57,137 nt of DNA from an uncultured Pelagibacteraceae bacterium (GTDB lineage Bacteria > Pseudomonadota > Alphaproteobacteria > Pelagibacterales > Pelagibacteraceae): assembly GCA_902516345.1 (NCBI GenBank), contig CABXYJ010000005.1:1-57137 (forward strand), given 5' to 3'. Both the position numbers and the translations under genes were made by a program. Positions within the stretch are counted from its first letter, which is position 1; every line of letters starts with the position of its first letter. The notes under the pieces were generated by a model, which did not search any database, was not told where the DNA came from, and saw only the letters and a program-made list of their open reading frames with translations. Positions 1 through 9,849 of the stretch are shown piece by piece.

Positions 1-1
1 T

Positions 2-181
2 CTTCCAAATAAAAATTCTAATTATGCTTTTAAAATCGATGGTTCTAATAAATTAAAATCTACATATATAATGAGTAAAAACATTAATGATTATGATTTA
101 GATTTTGAGCTATCTAATAAAGATATTCTTAGACCAAGATCTTTTGATGAATTGATGTTAAAATTAAAAAAAATATTTTAG
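2..181 (+). CDS. 3' end of an unidentified protein gene (partial)
   Basis: An open frame enters from the left edge and ends at TAG (179-181), giving 59 C-terminal residues ending DELMLKLKKIF. The frame is open throughout and Asn/Lys/Asp-rich like its neighbours. It stops 1 base before the carB stop codon, so the two genes converge with no room for a terminator. I see no motif that identifies the family. Calling it a gene rests on the open frame, composition and tight packing. Confidence 0.55.
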   Translation, partial: LPNKNSNYAFKIDGSNKLKSTYIMSKNINDYDLDFELSNKDILRPRSFDELMLKLKKIF

Positions 182-182
182 C

Positions 183-3100
183 CTAGATATTTTGTAAAGC
201 TGTCACCTCAAGTTTTTTTGTTTTTAATGACCTTATGGCCTCAAGACAAGCTTGAGCCGTTGACATATTTGTACAATATGGAACTTTATTTTTTAGAGTA
301 GCTCTTCTAAGTGCAATTGCATCATTTATACGATGTTCACTATTTCCACCTCCAGTATTTATAACTAATGCTATTTTTTTTGAATTTAATACATCCACGA
401 TGTGGGGTCTGCCACCACTTGCTTTATTGATAGTTTTACATTTCATACCAAATTTTTTAATGTAATTTGCAGTTCCTTGGGTTGCACATAATTTAAACCC
501 TAGTTTTAAAAGGTCTTTTGCAAGATCAATCCCTTCATCTTTGTGAGAGTCTTTTAATGAAATGAAAGCGAGCCCATTTTTTGGAAGAGAATTATGAGAT
601 GATATTTGACTTTTGGCATAAGCCATCCCAAAATTTTTATCAAATCCCATCACCTCTCCAGTTGATTTCATTTCTGGTCCTAACAAAAGATCACTGTTTG
701 GAAATTTATTAAAAGGGAAAACTGCCTCTTTGACCGCAAACATTCCTTTTGATTTATCTTTTAGATTAAATTTTGATAATTTTTCACCCGCCATTACTCT
801 AGATGCGATTTTAGCAAAAGGTATTCCTTTAGCTTTAGAGACAAATGGTACTGTTCTACTTGCTCTAGGATTAACCTCAATTACAAAAATTTCATCTTTC
901 TTAATTGCAAATTGAATATTCATAAAACCTTTTACGTTAAGAGCTAATGCTAATTTTTTAGATTGGTTTTCTATCTCTTTAATTAGATAAGGCTTAATTG
1001 ACACTGGAGGTAAACTACATGCCGAGTCTCCTGAATGAATCCCAGCTTCTTCGATGTGTTGCATAATTCCTGCAATATGAACTTTTTTACCATCAGATAT
1101 AGCGTCTACATCAACCTCCATTGCTTGATCAATAAATTTATCAATTAAAATTGGATTTTTCTCTGCTGCTTTAAAAGCCTCTTCTATAAAATTTTTTAAT
1201 TGTTTTTTTTCATAAACAATTTCCATAGCTCTGCCACCCAAAACATAAGAGGGTCTAACCATTAAAGGCAATCCTATTTTATCAGCTATTTTAATTGCTT
1301 CTTTATAAGTTTTTGCAATTCCACTTTCAGCTTGCTTAAGTTTTAATTTGTTTAATAGATTTCTAAAACGGTCTCGATCTTCAGCAAGATCAATAGATGA
1401 ATATTGAGTTCCTAAAATTGGAAGATTGTTATCATCCAAAAATTTTGCAAGTTTGATCGGAGTTTGACCTCCAAATTGAGCAATTATTCCTATCAAATTT
1501 CCGTTTTCTCTCTCTTTTTTAATTATATTAAAAACATATTCATCAATGAGTGGCTCAAAATAAAGTCTATCACTTGTATCATAATCAGTTGAAACTGTTT
1601 CAGGGTTGCAGTTGATCATTATCGTTTCAAATCCTGTATCTTTCAAAGCAAAGCTAGCTTGGCAACAACAGTAATCAAACTCAATTCCTTGGCCAATTCT
1701 GTTAGGTCCTCCACCGAGAATTATAATTTTTTTCCTATTAGAGGGCTCTGCTTCACACTCTGTGTTCAGCGAAAAATTACGTTGATAGCTTGAATACATA
1801 TATGGGGTAAAAGATTTAAATTCTGCAGCACATGTATCGACTTTTTTAAAGACTGGTAAAACTTTTAAAGCCATTCTTTTTTTTCTAACAATATCCTCTG
1901 AAAGGTTAGTTAATTCAGATAGTTTTTTATCTGAAAACCCAATGGATTTTATTTTGTTAAAATCAATAAAATTCTTTGGTAATCCCTTATTTTTTATATA
2001 AATTTCATGTTCAACTATTTCTTTTATTTGCTCAAGAAACCATGGATCAATTTTCGATAAAGAGTAAATCTTTTTCAAGTCTATTTTTTTTCTAAAAGCT
2101 TCAGCAACAAAAAGGAGTTTATTTGGGACATTTTCTTTTAATTTTCTTTTAATTTGTTTTTTATCCAAATTTAAAATTCTATCTAAGCCAGAAAATCCGG
2201 TCTCTAATGACACTAAAGCCTTTTGTAAAGACTCTTTAAAATTTCTACCAATAGCCATTGCCTCACCTACTGATTTCATAGATGTGCCTAAAACTGCTGG
2301 AGAAGTTGAAAACTTTTCGAATGTAAATCTTGGAATTTTTGTTACAACATAATCAATTGACGGTTCGAATGATGCAGGTGTTACCTTTGTTATTTCATTT
2401 TTAAGCTCATCTAAAGTGTATCCGACTGCAAGTTTTGCGGCTACTTTTGCTATTGGAAAACCTGTAGCCTTAGAAGCTAATGCAGAAGATCGAGAGACCC
2501 TAGGGTTCATTTCAATAATTACCATACGTCCATTTTTTGGATTGATTGCAAATTGAACATTAGACCCACCTGTTTCAACACCAATTTTTCTTAAACAGGC
2601 AATTGAAGCATTTCGCATTACTTGATACTCTTTATCTGTCAATGTAAGAGCAGGTGCTACAGTAACGGAGTCGCCAGTGTGTACTCCCATCGGATCAATG
2701 TTTTCAATTGAACATATGATTATACAATTGTCTTTTCTATCTCTCACCACTTCCATTTCAAATTCCTTCCAGCCCTCTAAACACTCTTCTACTAGAACTT
2801 GGCTTACAGGAGATTCTTGAAGTCCATTTTTAATAATTCTAACAAAATCTTTTTTTGTTTTGGCTATACCACCGCCCAGCCCACCTAAGGTAAATGCTGG
2901 TCTTATAATTGCTGGTAAACCAATTTGTTTTAATGCTTTTGAAGATTTATTGAAATTATTAACTATCTTTGACTTAGGTAAGTCTAATCCAATATCTTGC
3001 ATATTTTTTCTAAATTTTTTTCTATCCTCAGCATTTGAAATTGCCTTAGAATTTGCACCAATCAGTTCAATTTTATATTTTTTTAAAATCCCTTTTTTTT

Positions 3101-3407
3101 CTGCTTCTATTGCTAAGTTTAAGGCTGTTTGTCCTCCCATTGTCGGCAAAATTGCATCAGGTTTTTCTTTTTTTAATATTTTTTCAAGCACTTCAATGCT
3201 GATTGGTTCGATATAAGTTTTATCAGCAACATCTGGATCAGTCATAATTGTTGCAGGGTTTGAATTAATCAAGACAACTTTATATCCTTCATCTTTTAAT
3301 GCCTTGCATGCTTGCGTACCTGAATAATCAAACTCACATGCTTGGCCAATTATTATCGGACCAGCTCCAACCACTAAAATTTTTTTAAGATCTTTTCTTT
3401 TTGGCAT
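183..3407 (-). CDS. carB: Carbamoyl-phosphate synthase large subunit
   Basis: Catalyses carbamoyl phosphate synthesis from bicarbonate, ammonia (passed from CarA) and two ATP, feeding pyrimidine and arginine synthesis. At 1074 residues it is full length. The N-terminus carries the glycine-rich [19 protein letters not shown] stretch, and a second copy ([17 protein letters not shown]) opens the second synthetase half near residue 560. Each half has ATP-grasp motifs ([12 protein letters not shown] and [13 protein letters not shown]). A C-terminal MGS-like regulatory domain covers roughly the last 140 residues. Its ATG lies inside the 3' end of carA (23-base overlap), so the two subunits are co-transcribed and probably translationally coupled. 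Confidence 0.98.
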   Translation of the reverse strand: MPKRKDLKKILVVGAGPIIIGQACEFDYSGTQACKALKDEGYKVVLINSNPATIMTDPDVADKTYIEPISIEVLEKILKKEKPDAILPTMGGQTALNLAIEAEKKGILKKYKIELIGANSKAISNAEDRKKFRKNMQDIGLDLPKSKIVNNFNKSSKALKQIGLPAIIRPAFTLGGLGGGIAKTKKDFVRIIKNGLQESPVSQVLVEECLEGWKEFEMEVVRDRKDNCIIICSIENIDPMGVHTGDSVTVAPALTLTDKEYQVMRNASIACLRKIGVETGGSNVQFAINPKNGRMVIIEMNPRVSRSSALASKATGFPIAKVAAKLAVGYTLDELKNEITKVTPASFEPSIDYVVTKIPRFTFEKFSTSPAVLGTSMKSVGEAMAIGRNFKESLQKALVSLETGFSGLDRILNLDKKQIKRKLKENVPNKLLFVAEAFRKKIDLKKIYSLSKIDPWFLEQIKEIVEHEIYIKNKGLPKNFIDFNKIKSIGFSDKKLSELTNLSEDIVRKKRMALKVLPVFKKVDTCAAEFKSFTPYMYSSYQRNFSLNTECEAEPSNRKKIIILGGGPNRIGQGIEFDYCCCQASFALKDTGFETIMINCNPETVSTDYDTSDRLYFEPLIDEYVFNIIKKERENGNLIGIIAQFGGQTPIKLAKFLDDNNLPILGTQYSSIDLAEDRDRFRNLLNKLKLKQAESGIAKTYKEAIKIADKIGLPLMVRPSYVLGGRAMEIVYEKKQLKNFIEEAFKAAEKNPILIDKFIDQAMEVDVDAISDGKKVHIAGIMQHIEEAGIHSGDSACSLPPVSIKPYLIKEIENQSKKLALALNVKGFMNIQFAIKKDEIFVIEVNPRASRTVPFVSKAKGIPFAKIASRVMAGEKLSKFNLKDKSKGMFAVKEAVFPFNKFPNSDLLLGPEMKSTGEVMGFDKNFGMAYAKSQISSHNSLPKNGLAFISLKDSHKDEGIDLAKDLLKLGFKLCATQGTANYIKKFGMKCKTINKASGGRPHIVDVLNSKKIALVINTGGGNSEHRINDAIALRRATLKNKVPYCTNMSTAQACLEAIRSLKTKKLEVTALQNI

Positions 3408-4581
3408 ATTTTTTCATATCATTTACAAATTGTTTAAAAAGATAAACGCTGTCTTGCGGTCCAGGATTTGCTTCTGGGTGATATTGAACAGAGAATATTG
3501 GTTTATTTTTTAATCTTATCCCCTCAATCCCACCGTCGAAAAGTGATTTGTGTGTTATTTCTATATTCTTGGGTAAACTTTCTTTCATGATTTCAAAACC
3601 ATGATTTTGACTAGTAATTTCTACCGCATCAGTAATAAAATTTTTTACAGGATGATTTGCGCCTCTGTGACCAAGTTTCATTTTTTTTGTTTTTGCACCT
3701 AATGCTAATCCAAGAATTTGATGACCTAGACAAATTCCAAAAATTGGTAAACTTTTTTTAATTAACTTTTTAACTATATTAATTGCATATTGACCGGTTG
3801 CAGCTGGATCACCAGGGCCATTGGATAAAAATATACCATCAGGTTTTAATGAAATAATTTTTTCGAAAACAGTTTTACAAGGTATGACTGTAACTTTACA
3901 CTTAAAATCAGAAAAATATCTTAAAATATTTTTCTTTATTCCATAATCAATTGCAACCACGTGAAAGGTTTTCTTTTTATTTTTCTGATATCCTGTTTGT
4001 TTCTTCCACGTTTTAAATCCCTTCCATTGATAATTCTTTTTTGTGCTAACTTCTTTAGCAAGATCTAAATTTTTTAATCCACTCCATTTAATAGTAGAAT
4101 TTATAATTTTATTGATATTAAATTTTCCAGTTTTAGAAATTGAGATTGTTCCTTTTGGTGCCCCTTTATCTCGAATGAAGTTAGTAAGACCTCTAGTATC
4201 CAACCCAGTCAAACCAACTATCCTATTTTTCTTTAACCAAGCGTCTAAGTGCGAGAATGATCTATAATTTGAAGGTGATGTTATTTCAGAATTAAAAATT
4301 ACTCCTTTTGTCCAAATTTTATCAGACTCATGATCTTCTTTATTTGTACCAACATTTCCAATGTGAGGAAAAGTAAAATTTATTATTTGACCTGCATATG
4401 ACGGGTCAGATATAATTTCCTGATACCCTGTGAGAGAAGTGTTAAAACACACTTCACCAGTTGCAGATCCCTGATAACCAATACCAATTCCTTTGAAAAC
4501 CTTCCTATTTTCGAGAACTAAAATACCTGTTTGAAATTTTGAGTAAGATTGTGAGTTTGTTTTTTTTGCTTTTTTGATCAA
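3385..4581 (-). CDS. carA: Carbamoyl-phosphate synthase small (glutaminase) subunit
   Basis: Class I glutamine amidotransferase subunit of 398 residues that hydrolyses glutamine and delivers ammonia to CarB. The N-terminal CPSase small-chain domain has the [15 protein letters not shown] signature. The C-terminal domain has the nucleophile Cys in FGICLGHQ and the His/Glu pair in [10 protein letters not shown]. It is the first gene of carAB, transcribed leftward from the 126-base divergent gap shared with yqeY. In the leftward direction a TTGCGA-17-TATTAA element lies in that gap, but it is too weak to call as a promoter. Confidence 0.98.
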   Translation of the reverse strand: MIKKAKKTNSQSYSKFQTGILVLENRKVFKGIGIGYQGSATGEVCFNTSLTGYQEIISDPSYAGQIINFTFPHIGNVGTNKEDHESDKIWTKGVIFNSEITSPSNYRSFSHLDAWLKKNRIVGLTGLDTRGLTNFIRDKGAPKGTISISKTGKFNINKIINSTIKWSGLKNLDLAKEVSTKKNYQWKGFKTWKKQTGYQKNKKKTFHVVAIDYGIKKNILRYFSDFKCKVTVIPCKTVFEKIISLKPDGIFLSNGPGDPAATGQYAINIVKKLIKKSLPIFGICLGHQILGLALGAKTKKMKLGHRGANHPVKNFITDAVEITSQNHGFEIMKESLPKNIEITHKSLFDGGIEGIRLKNKPIFSVQYHPEANPGPQDSVYLFKQFVNDMKKYAKKKRS

Positions 4582-4707
4582 TTACAACTCATAAGTTAAA
4601 GGTTAATACAATAATTGTTTTATTATCGCAAGAAAGATGTAATAAAAAATTGTAAAAAAACAATTTTTCTTTTGAAGAATTTTTTCTTTAAAGTAGATTA
4701 AATTTAT

Positions 4708-5169
4708 ATGTCATTAAAAGAGACTATTGAAACTGATTATAAAAACGCTGTTAAATCAAAAGATAAAATCAAAATATCAACTTATAGGTTAATTTTATCT
4801 TCTATTAAGGATTTAGACATATCAAATAGGTCTGGCCCAAATAAAAAAGAGACAGATGATGAAGATATTAAAAAGCTTTTAAAAAAAATGGTAAAACAAA
4901 GATCCGAATCAATTGATATTTATAAAAAAAATAATCGAGCTGACTTATTAGAGGTTGAGCAAAATGAATATAATATTTTAACAAATTATTTACCTCAACA
5001 ATTAGGCGAGGAAGAAACTAAAAAAATATGTGAAGGTGTTATTTCAAAAATTGGAGCTTCTTCAATAAAAGATATGGGAAAAGTTATGGGTGCTTTAAAA
5101 AAAGAATATGCAGATCAGATCGATTTTGCTAAAGCCGGATCTTTACTTAAAACACTATTAAACAAGTGA
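4708..5169 (+). CDS. yqeY: GatB/YqeY domain protein
   Basis: A 153-residue YqeY-family protein. The family is related to the tRNA-binding tail domain of the GatB amidotransferase subunit, and its cellular role is not settled. Visible features are the helical N-terminus with YRLILSSIKD, the KKMVKQRSESIDIY segment and the ILTNYLPQQL motif typical of the family, then a C-terminal domain ending in KAGSLLKTLLNK. It precedes dnaG with a TGATG stop-start overlap. The order carA / yqeY-dnaG-rpoD is usual in alphaproteobacteria, where yqeY takes the position that rpsU holds in the enterobacterial operon. Confidence 0.93.
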   Translation: MSLKETIETDYKNAVKSKDKIKISTYRLILSSIKDLDISNRSGPNKKETDDEDIKKLLKKMVKQRSESIDIYKKNNRADLLEVEQNEYNILTNYLPQQLGEEETKKICEGVISKIGASSIKDMGKVMGALKKEYADQIDFAKAGSLLKTLLNK

Positions 5170-6941
5170 TGAAGTATCCAAAAGAATATCTTGATGAAAT
5201 TAAATTAAGATTAAAAGTTTCAACAGTTGTTTCAAAATTTGTAAGTTTAAAAAAAAGAGGAAAAGAGTTTGTAGGTCTTTCTCCATTTAAAAATGAAAAA
5301 ACACCTTCATTTACAGTCAATGATGAAAAAGAATTTTATCATTGTTTTGCAACATCTGAACATGGAAATATTTTTGATTTTGTGATGAAAACGCAAAATC
5401 TTAGATTTGGTGAAGCGGTCAGGCACTTGGCAAACTTGGCAGGAATGCAACCATATACTTTTTCAAAACAAGATGTAGAAAGAGAAAAAAAATGGAAAGA
5501 ATATTCATCAATTTTTAAACTTTACACAGATTTCTATCACAACGAACTTCTAAAAAACGAGTCTTTTTCAAAAGTGAGAGATTATTTAAAAAATAGAAAT
5601 TTAACAAAAGAAGATGTTAAAAAATTTAATATGGGATACGTTGAAAAAAATCCTACATTTATTGATAAATTAAAAAGTCAATTTAGTTTAGAGACAATAA
5701 TGGACACTGGTTTATTTTATTTAGATGACAAGAAAAAAACTTATGTCGAAAGATTTAGAGGTCGGTTAATTTTCCCAATTAATAATATTTCTGGTGAACC
5801 TACTGCTTTAGGTGGAAGAATAATTGAAAAAAGTGATTATCTTGCTAAATATATTAACTCACCTGAAACAGCTTTTTTTAAAAAAGGATCAAATTTATAT
5901 AACTTAGATATGGCAAGAAAATTATCTAATAAATTTGATAATATTTTCTTAGTAGAAGGCTACATGGACGTCGTGGGCTTAAGCAAACATAAAATTGAAA
6001 ATGTTGTTGCTAATCTTGGTACTTCTTTAACTGATAGACAAATTCTTACGCTGAATCAATTTTTTGATGACATAGTTATATGTTTTGATGGTGATGAAAG
6101 TGGATATAAAGCTGCACTGCGTGCTGCAGAAAATTCAATTAGAGACTTAAAGCCAGAAAAAAATATTTCATTCTTGTTTTTACCAAATAAAGAAGATCCA
6201 GATAGTTTTGTTCAAAAAAATGGTAAAGAATTTTTTTTAGAGTTTCATAAGAATAATAAAATATCAATTCATCAGTTTATATTTAGCCATTACAAAAAAC
6301 GAACTTCGAATGACCCATCATCTATGGCAGTTTTTGATAAAAAATTAAGATCTATAGCAAAAACAATTAAAGATGATTTTATTAGAAAATATATATTAGA
6401 GTTTTTTTTAGAAAAAATTTCAGAATTAACTCCCTTTACCAACCAAAATAAAAATTATTATAAAAAAATAACTAAATCTCTTGAAAAAACAAAAAAATAT
6501 TTCAATGATAGTAAATCTTTTACGAGTATTGAATTAAAAGAATTTTCATTACTTTATTTAGTAACTTCTAATCTTAAATTACTTGGTGAAAATATTCACT
6601 TAATTGAAGATATAAAATTGTTCACAGAAATTAACATTCAAATTTTTAATAAAATCCTTTCTAAATTGAAATTAAATAACGAATTAAAAGTGGATGAATT
6701 AGAGATTGATAGCCAGTTAATTGATAAGATAAATAAGTTTGCGCCAATAAAGTATATCCTCAAAAATAAATCAAATAAAGAGCATGAAATAATTGAGTTA
6801 CTGGATGATATAAAAAGAGACTTAAATAATTATAATTTAGAGTTAAGGATTAATGAATTAGAGCTTAAGTTTTCAAAAGATTTGAGTGAAGCTACATTTA
6901 ATGAGCTAAAAGAGCTAAAAAAAAAGCAAAATATCAATTAA
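5169..6941 (+). CDS. dnaG: DNA primase, degenerate zinc ribbon
   Basis: Makes RNA primers at the replication fork. The ATG at 5169 overlaps the yqeY stop (TGATG) and gives 590 residues; a GTG at 5166 would add one Met. The N-terminal CHC2 zinc-ribbon domain is recognisable (GLSPFKNEKTPSFTVN, YHCFATSEHGN), but of the usual Cys-His-Cys-Cys ligands only Cys59 remains; the others are Ser38, Lys41 and Thr62. The TOPRIM core is intact, with VEGYMDV and FDGDESG. The C-terminal 200 residues, where the helicase-binding domain should be, are Lys/Asn-rich and poorly conserved. Relatives may share the zinc-site loss, so I do not read it as inactivation. Confidence 0.96.
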   Translation: MKYPKEYLDEIKLRLKVSTVVSKFVSLKKRGKEFVGLSPFKNEKTPSFTVNDEKEFYHCFATSEHGNIFDFVMKTQNLRFGEAVRHLANLAGMQPYTFSKQDVEREKKWKEYSSIFKLYTDFYHNELLKNESFSKVRDYLKNRNLTKEDVKKFNMGYVEKNPTFIDKLKSQFSLETIMDTGLFYLDDKKKTYVERFRGRLIFPINNISGEPTALGGRIIEKSDYLAKYINSPETAFFKKGSNLYNLDMARKLSNKFDNIFLVEGYMDVVGLSKHKIENVVANLGTSLTDRQILTLNQFFDDIVICFDGDESGYKAALRAAENSIRDLKPEKNISFLFLPNKEDPDSFVQKNGKEFFLEFHKNNKISIHQFIFSHYKKRTSNDPSSMAVFDKKLRSIAKTIKDDFIRKYILEFFLEKISELTPFTNQNKNYYKKITKSLEKTKKYFNDSKSFTSIELKEFSLLYLVTSNLKLLGENIHLIEDIKLFTEINIQIFNKILSKLKLNNELKVDELEIDSQLIDKINKFAPIKYILKNKSNKEHEIIELLDDIKRDLNNYNLELRINELELKFSKDLSEATFNELKELKKKQNIN

Positions 6942-6973
6942 AAAATAAAAATTAATAATGGATTTTTGTTAAA

Positions 6974-6997
6974 TTGAGATTATATAAGTAATCTCAA
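6974..6997 (+). promoter_or_regulatory. Perfect hairpin in the dnaG-rpoD gap
   Basis: TTGAGATTA (6974-6982) and TAATCTCAA (6989-6997) form a perfect 9-bp stem with a 6-base loop, ending 10 bases before the rpoD GTG. No T-tract follows, so it is not a Rho-independent terminator. It could be an RNA processing site, a translational control element or a protein operator. In E. coli the dnaG-rpoD junction is a known mRNA processing site, which gives some precedent. Confidence 0.5.
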
Positions 6998-7007
6998 GAA
7001 ATTTGCT

Positions 7008-8834
7008 GTGGAAAGAATAATTACTAAATCATTTGCTAGATTAATGGGTCGGGGTACCCATAGAGGTTTCATTACATATGAAGAGTTAAATAAATCATTA
7101 GGCAAAAGAAATTTATCTGATGAAAATTTAGCTCAAGCTTTTATTCATATTTTAGATGAGAAAGTAACTCTTGTAGAAAAAAAATCAGATTTTAAAGTTT
7201 TAAGAAAAAAAGATGGCTCCTCAAAAGATGAGGGTAAAACAATAGAAAAAAGTGATGATCCTATAAGAATGTATTTAAGAGAGATGGGAGGTGTTGAACT
7301 TTTATCCAGAGAGGGTGAGATTGCGATTGCTAAAAGGATCGAAGCAGGAAAAGATGTGATGCTAATTGCATTATCTCAAAGTCCGATTACAGCTCAACAA
7401 TTTTTTGATTGGAATGAAAAATTAAATAATGATGAAATTTTAGTCAGAGAAATTATCGACATTGATACAAACTATATGGAAGATGAAACTACAGGACCTA
7501 GTGCAAAGCAAAAAAATTCTGGTGAAACTGACAAGGAAGAAAATACAGCAGATGAGGTTGATGAGGATTTTAATCCTACACTTGCTGCCATGGAGACAGA
7601 GATTAAACCTAAAGTGTTAAAAACTATTAATGAACTAACTAAAGAATATAATAAACTAATAAAGTATCAAAAAGAAAAATTAGAATGTGTTTTATCCTCA
7701 AAAATTTTCTCTTCCAGCAAAGAGAAAAATTATGAAAAAATTGTTAGTCAGATCTTAGAAAATATCAAATCATTACAACTTTCACCGTCAGTTCTAGAAG
7801 AGTTGGTTCAAAAACATTATATTGAGAATAAAAAGATAATTTCTTTAGAAGGAAATTTATTAAGACTTGCTATAAATGCAGATATTTCAAGAAACGAATT
7901 TATCAAATTTTATATAGGCAATGAAATAAATCCAAATTTTAAAAAATTTCTAGATACAAATTTAGCTTGGAAAAAGTTTTTTGTGAAAAATAAAGATGAA
8001 TTTAAAAATATTAGAGAAAGATTAATTGAAATAAGTAATAAGTTGGGCATTTCTGTTACAGATTTTAAAAAATTAGTAAGTCGAGTTCAGAAGGGAGAAA
8101 AAGAATCAAGAATAGCCAAAAAAGAGATGGTAGAGGCAAACTTAAGATTGGTAATTTCTATAGCTAAAAAATACACAAATAGAGGTTTGCAATTTCTTGA
8201 TTTAATTCAAGAGGGTAATATCGGATTAATGAAAGCTGTTGATAAGTTTGAATATAGAAGAGGTTACAAATTTTCAACTTATGCTACTTGGTGGATTAGA
8301 CAAGCGATCACTAGATCAATCGCTGATCAAGCAAGAACTATTAGAATCCCTGTTCACATGATCGAAACTATAAATAAAATAGTTAGGACTCAAAGGTTAA
8401 TTTTGAGTGAATTTGGAAGAGAAGCAACCCCAGAGGAATTGGCAAAAAAATTAAGAATGCCATTAGATAAAGTAAGAAAAGTTTTAAAAATTTCTAAAGA
8501 GCCAGTATCTTTAGAAAAACCAGTTGGTGATGAAGAGGACAGTAGTTTGGGTGACTTTATAGAAGACACAAAAGCCTTAGCTCCACTTGAGCAAGCAATT
8601 AAATCAAATTTAGGAGAGGCAACTACAAAAATACTATCAACACTCACCCCAAGAGAGGAAAGAGTTTTAAGAATGCGTTTTGGCGTTGGGATGAACACGG
8701 ATCATACTTTAGAGGAAGTTGGTTTACAGTTTTCAGTAACAAGAGAGAGAATTCGACAAATTGAAGCAAAAGCATTAAGAAAACTAAAACATCCAAGTAG
8801 ATCAAAACAATTAAAAAGCTTTTTAGAGAGTTAA
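7008..8834 (+). CDS. rpoD: RNA polymerase primary sigma factor (sigma-70)
   Basis: Housekeeping sigma factor, 608 residues from a GTG start. An in-frame stop at 6975 leaves no room for a longer N-terminus, and the protein aligns with region 1.1 from the start ([12 protein letters not shown]). Region 1.2 is at [11 protein letters not shown], followed by the acidic non-conserved segment. Region 2 contains [21 protein letters not shown] and [10 protein letters not shown]. Region 3 follows, then the region 4 helix-turn-helix ([20 protein letters not shown]). No Shine-Dalgarno sequence is visible; a perfect hairpin occupies that position. A tRNA gene begins only 7 bases after the stop, so it is probably on the same transcript. 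Confidence 0.97.
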   Translation: MERIITKSFARLMGRGTHRGFITYEELNKSLGKRNLSDENLAQAFIHILDEKVTLVEKKSDFKVLRKKDGSSKDEGKTIEKSDDPIRMYLREMGGVELLSREGEIAIAKRIEAGKDVMLIALSQSPITAQQFFDWNEKLNNDEILVREIIDIDTNYMEDETTGPSAKQKNSGETDKEENTADEVDEDFNPTLAAMETEIKPKVLKTINELTKEYNKLIKYQKEKLECVLSSKIFSSSKEKNYEKIVSQILENIKSLQLSPSVLEELVQKHYIENKKIISLEGNLLRLAINADISRNEFIKFYIGNEINPNFKKFLDTNLAWKKFFVKNKDEFKNIRERLIEISNKLGISVTDFKKLVSRVQKGEKESRIAKKEMVEANLRLVISIAKKYTNRGLQFLDLIQEGNIGLMKAVDKFEYRRGYKFSTYATWWIRQAITRSIADQARTIRIPVHMIETINKIVRTQRLILSEFGREATPEELAKKLRMPLDKVRKVLKISKEPVSLEKPVGDEEDSSLGDFIEDTKALAPLEQAIKSNLGEATTKILSTLTPREERVLRMRFGVGMNTDHTLEEVGLQFSVTRERIRQIEAKALRKLKHPSRSKQLKSFLES

Positions 8835-8841
8835 TACTAAA

Positions 8842-8916
8842 GGGCCGTTAGCTCAATAGTAGAGTACTGCATTGACATTGCAGGGGTAGTTGGAGCGTAA
8901 CCAACACGGCCCACCA
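8842..8916 (+). tRNA. tRNA-Val (GAC) with an atypical elbow
   Basis: 75 nt including encoded CCA. Acceptor stem gggccgt/acggccc and discriminator A; anticodon stem ctgca/tgcag with loop TTGACAT, anticodon GAC; T-stem gttgg/ccaac. The T-loop is AGCGTAA instead of the near-universal TTCRANY, and the 7-base D-loop AATAGTA lacks the GG pair. By position, C56 and a G at 19 are kept, whereas 54/58 read A/T instead of T/A and 18/55 read A/G instead of G/T. All stems pair, so it looks folded and not decayed. Confidence 0.85.
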
Positions 8917-8949
8917 CATTTGGAGTAGAAATGATAATTTTTAATATTT

Positions 8950-9849
8950 ATGAAAAAAAAATTAAATGAATTAAGAGTTGTTTTTGCTGGTTGCGCTAGA
9001 GACTGTGAAAATTACTTAGAAAAAAGTTTACAGAATATAGAATTTTATTCATCATTATTTAAAGAAAGCTATCAAGTAATAGTAGAAAATGGATCAAAAG
9101 ATCAAACCAGAAATATATTAAAAAATAATAAAACTAAAAATTGCTATTATTTATTTGAAAATCAACTTAATGAACTACCTATTAGAGGGATGAGATTAGA
9201 AAGAGCGAGAAACATAATTATAGAAAAAATTAAGTCAATTCCTGAGTTGAAAAAATGTGATTTATTAATAATTTTAGATTTAGATGAGTCTGGGAATTAT
9301 AAGATAGAAGAAAAAGATATAATAAATTCTATTGATTTCCTTTTTTCAAAAAAAACTATAGCTGCTGTTTTTGCCAATCAGTTAGGTACATATTATGATA
9401 TGTGGACATTGAGAGATGAAAAATATTGTAAAAATGATTTTTGGGCAGAGGCTCTACAAAACATTGTAAAAAAAATAAATCCAAAAGAAAAAATTAATCA
9501 GCAAATTTTAGATAAAGTAAAGGAGGACTATATCGATAAAAAAACTTACTCATTTGACCAAAATTTTGAGCCAATTAAAGTGTTCTCAGCTTTTGGAGGA
9601 TTTGGTATTTATAAAATGAACTTTGTTATTGATAACAAGAAAACATATCAGGGCACTCAAACAGTTGATTTGGTTTTTAAAGATAATACAAAAGTAAAAA
9701 TAAATTTTCAAAAATGTGAACATGTAAATTTTAATTTAGGATTAAGTGAGAATAATTTAGAATTGTATATTTTACCTTATTTAATCAATAGGGAATATTT
9801 AGATGTTACTTTTCCTCCTCAGGCAGCAATAAAATTAATTATAAAATGA
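8950..9849 (+). CDS. Putative GT-A-fold glycosyltransferase
   Basis: A 299-residue protein of uncertain family. The N-terminal half resembles GT-A glycosyltransferases: a first strand VVFAGCARDCE, then VIVENGSKDQT (nucleotide-sugar binding region), a GMRLERARN segment, and an aspartate-rich LIILDLDES in the place of a DxD metal site. This loosely recalls the CAP59/GT69-like layout, an impression that needs a profile search. No signal peptide or membrane helix is seen. It overlaps the next glycosyltransferase by ATGA (9846-9849), so the two are co-expressed. It lies just after tRNA-Val in what looks like a small accessory cassette. Confidence 0.6.
   Translation: MKKKLNELRVVFAGCARDCENYLEKSLQNIEFYSSLFKESYQVIVENGSKDQTRNILKNNKTKNCYYLFENQLNELPIRGMRLERARNIIIEKIKSIPELKKCDLLIILDLDESGNYKIEEKDIINSIDFLFSKKTIAAVFANQLGTYYDMWTLRDEKYCKNDFWAEALQNIVKKINPKEKINQQILDKVKEDYIDKKTYSFDQNFEPIKVFSAFGGFGIYKMNFVIDNKKTYQGTQTVDLVFKDNTKVKINFQKCEHVNFNLGLSENNLELYILPYLINREYLDVTFPPQAAIKLIIK

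Noticed and set aside
2860..3216. 118-aa plus-strand ORF opposite carB
   Set aside because: Antisense of the first ATP-grasp half of CarB; hydrophobic composition is the complement of Lys/Asn-rich codons.
4645..4668. AAAAATTGT-n6-ACAATTTTT hairpin between carA and yqeY
   Set aside because: All A/T except one pair per arm, in AT-rich DNA where such repeats arise by chance; no pyrimidine-attenuator pattern was found, so no regulatory claim.
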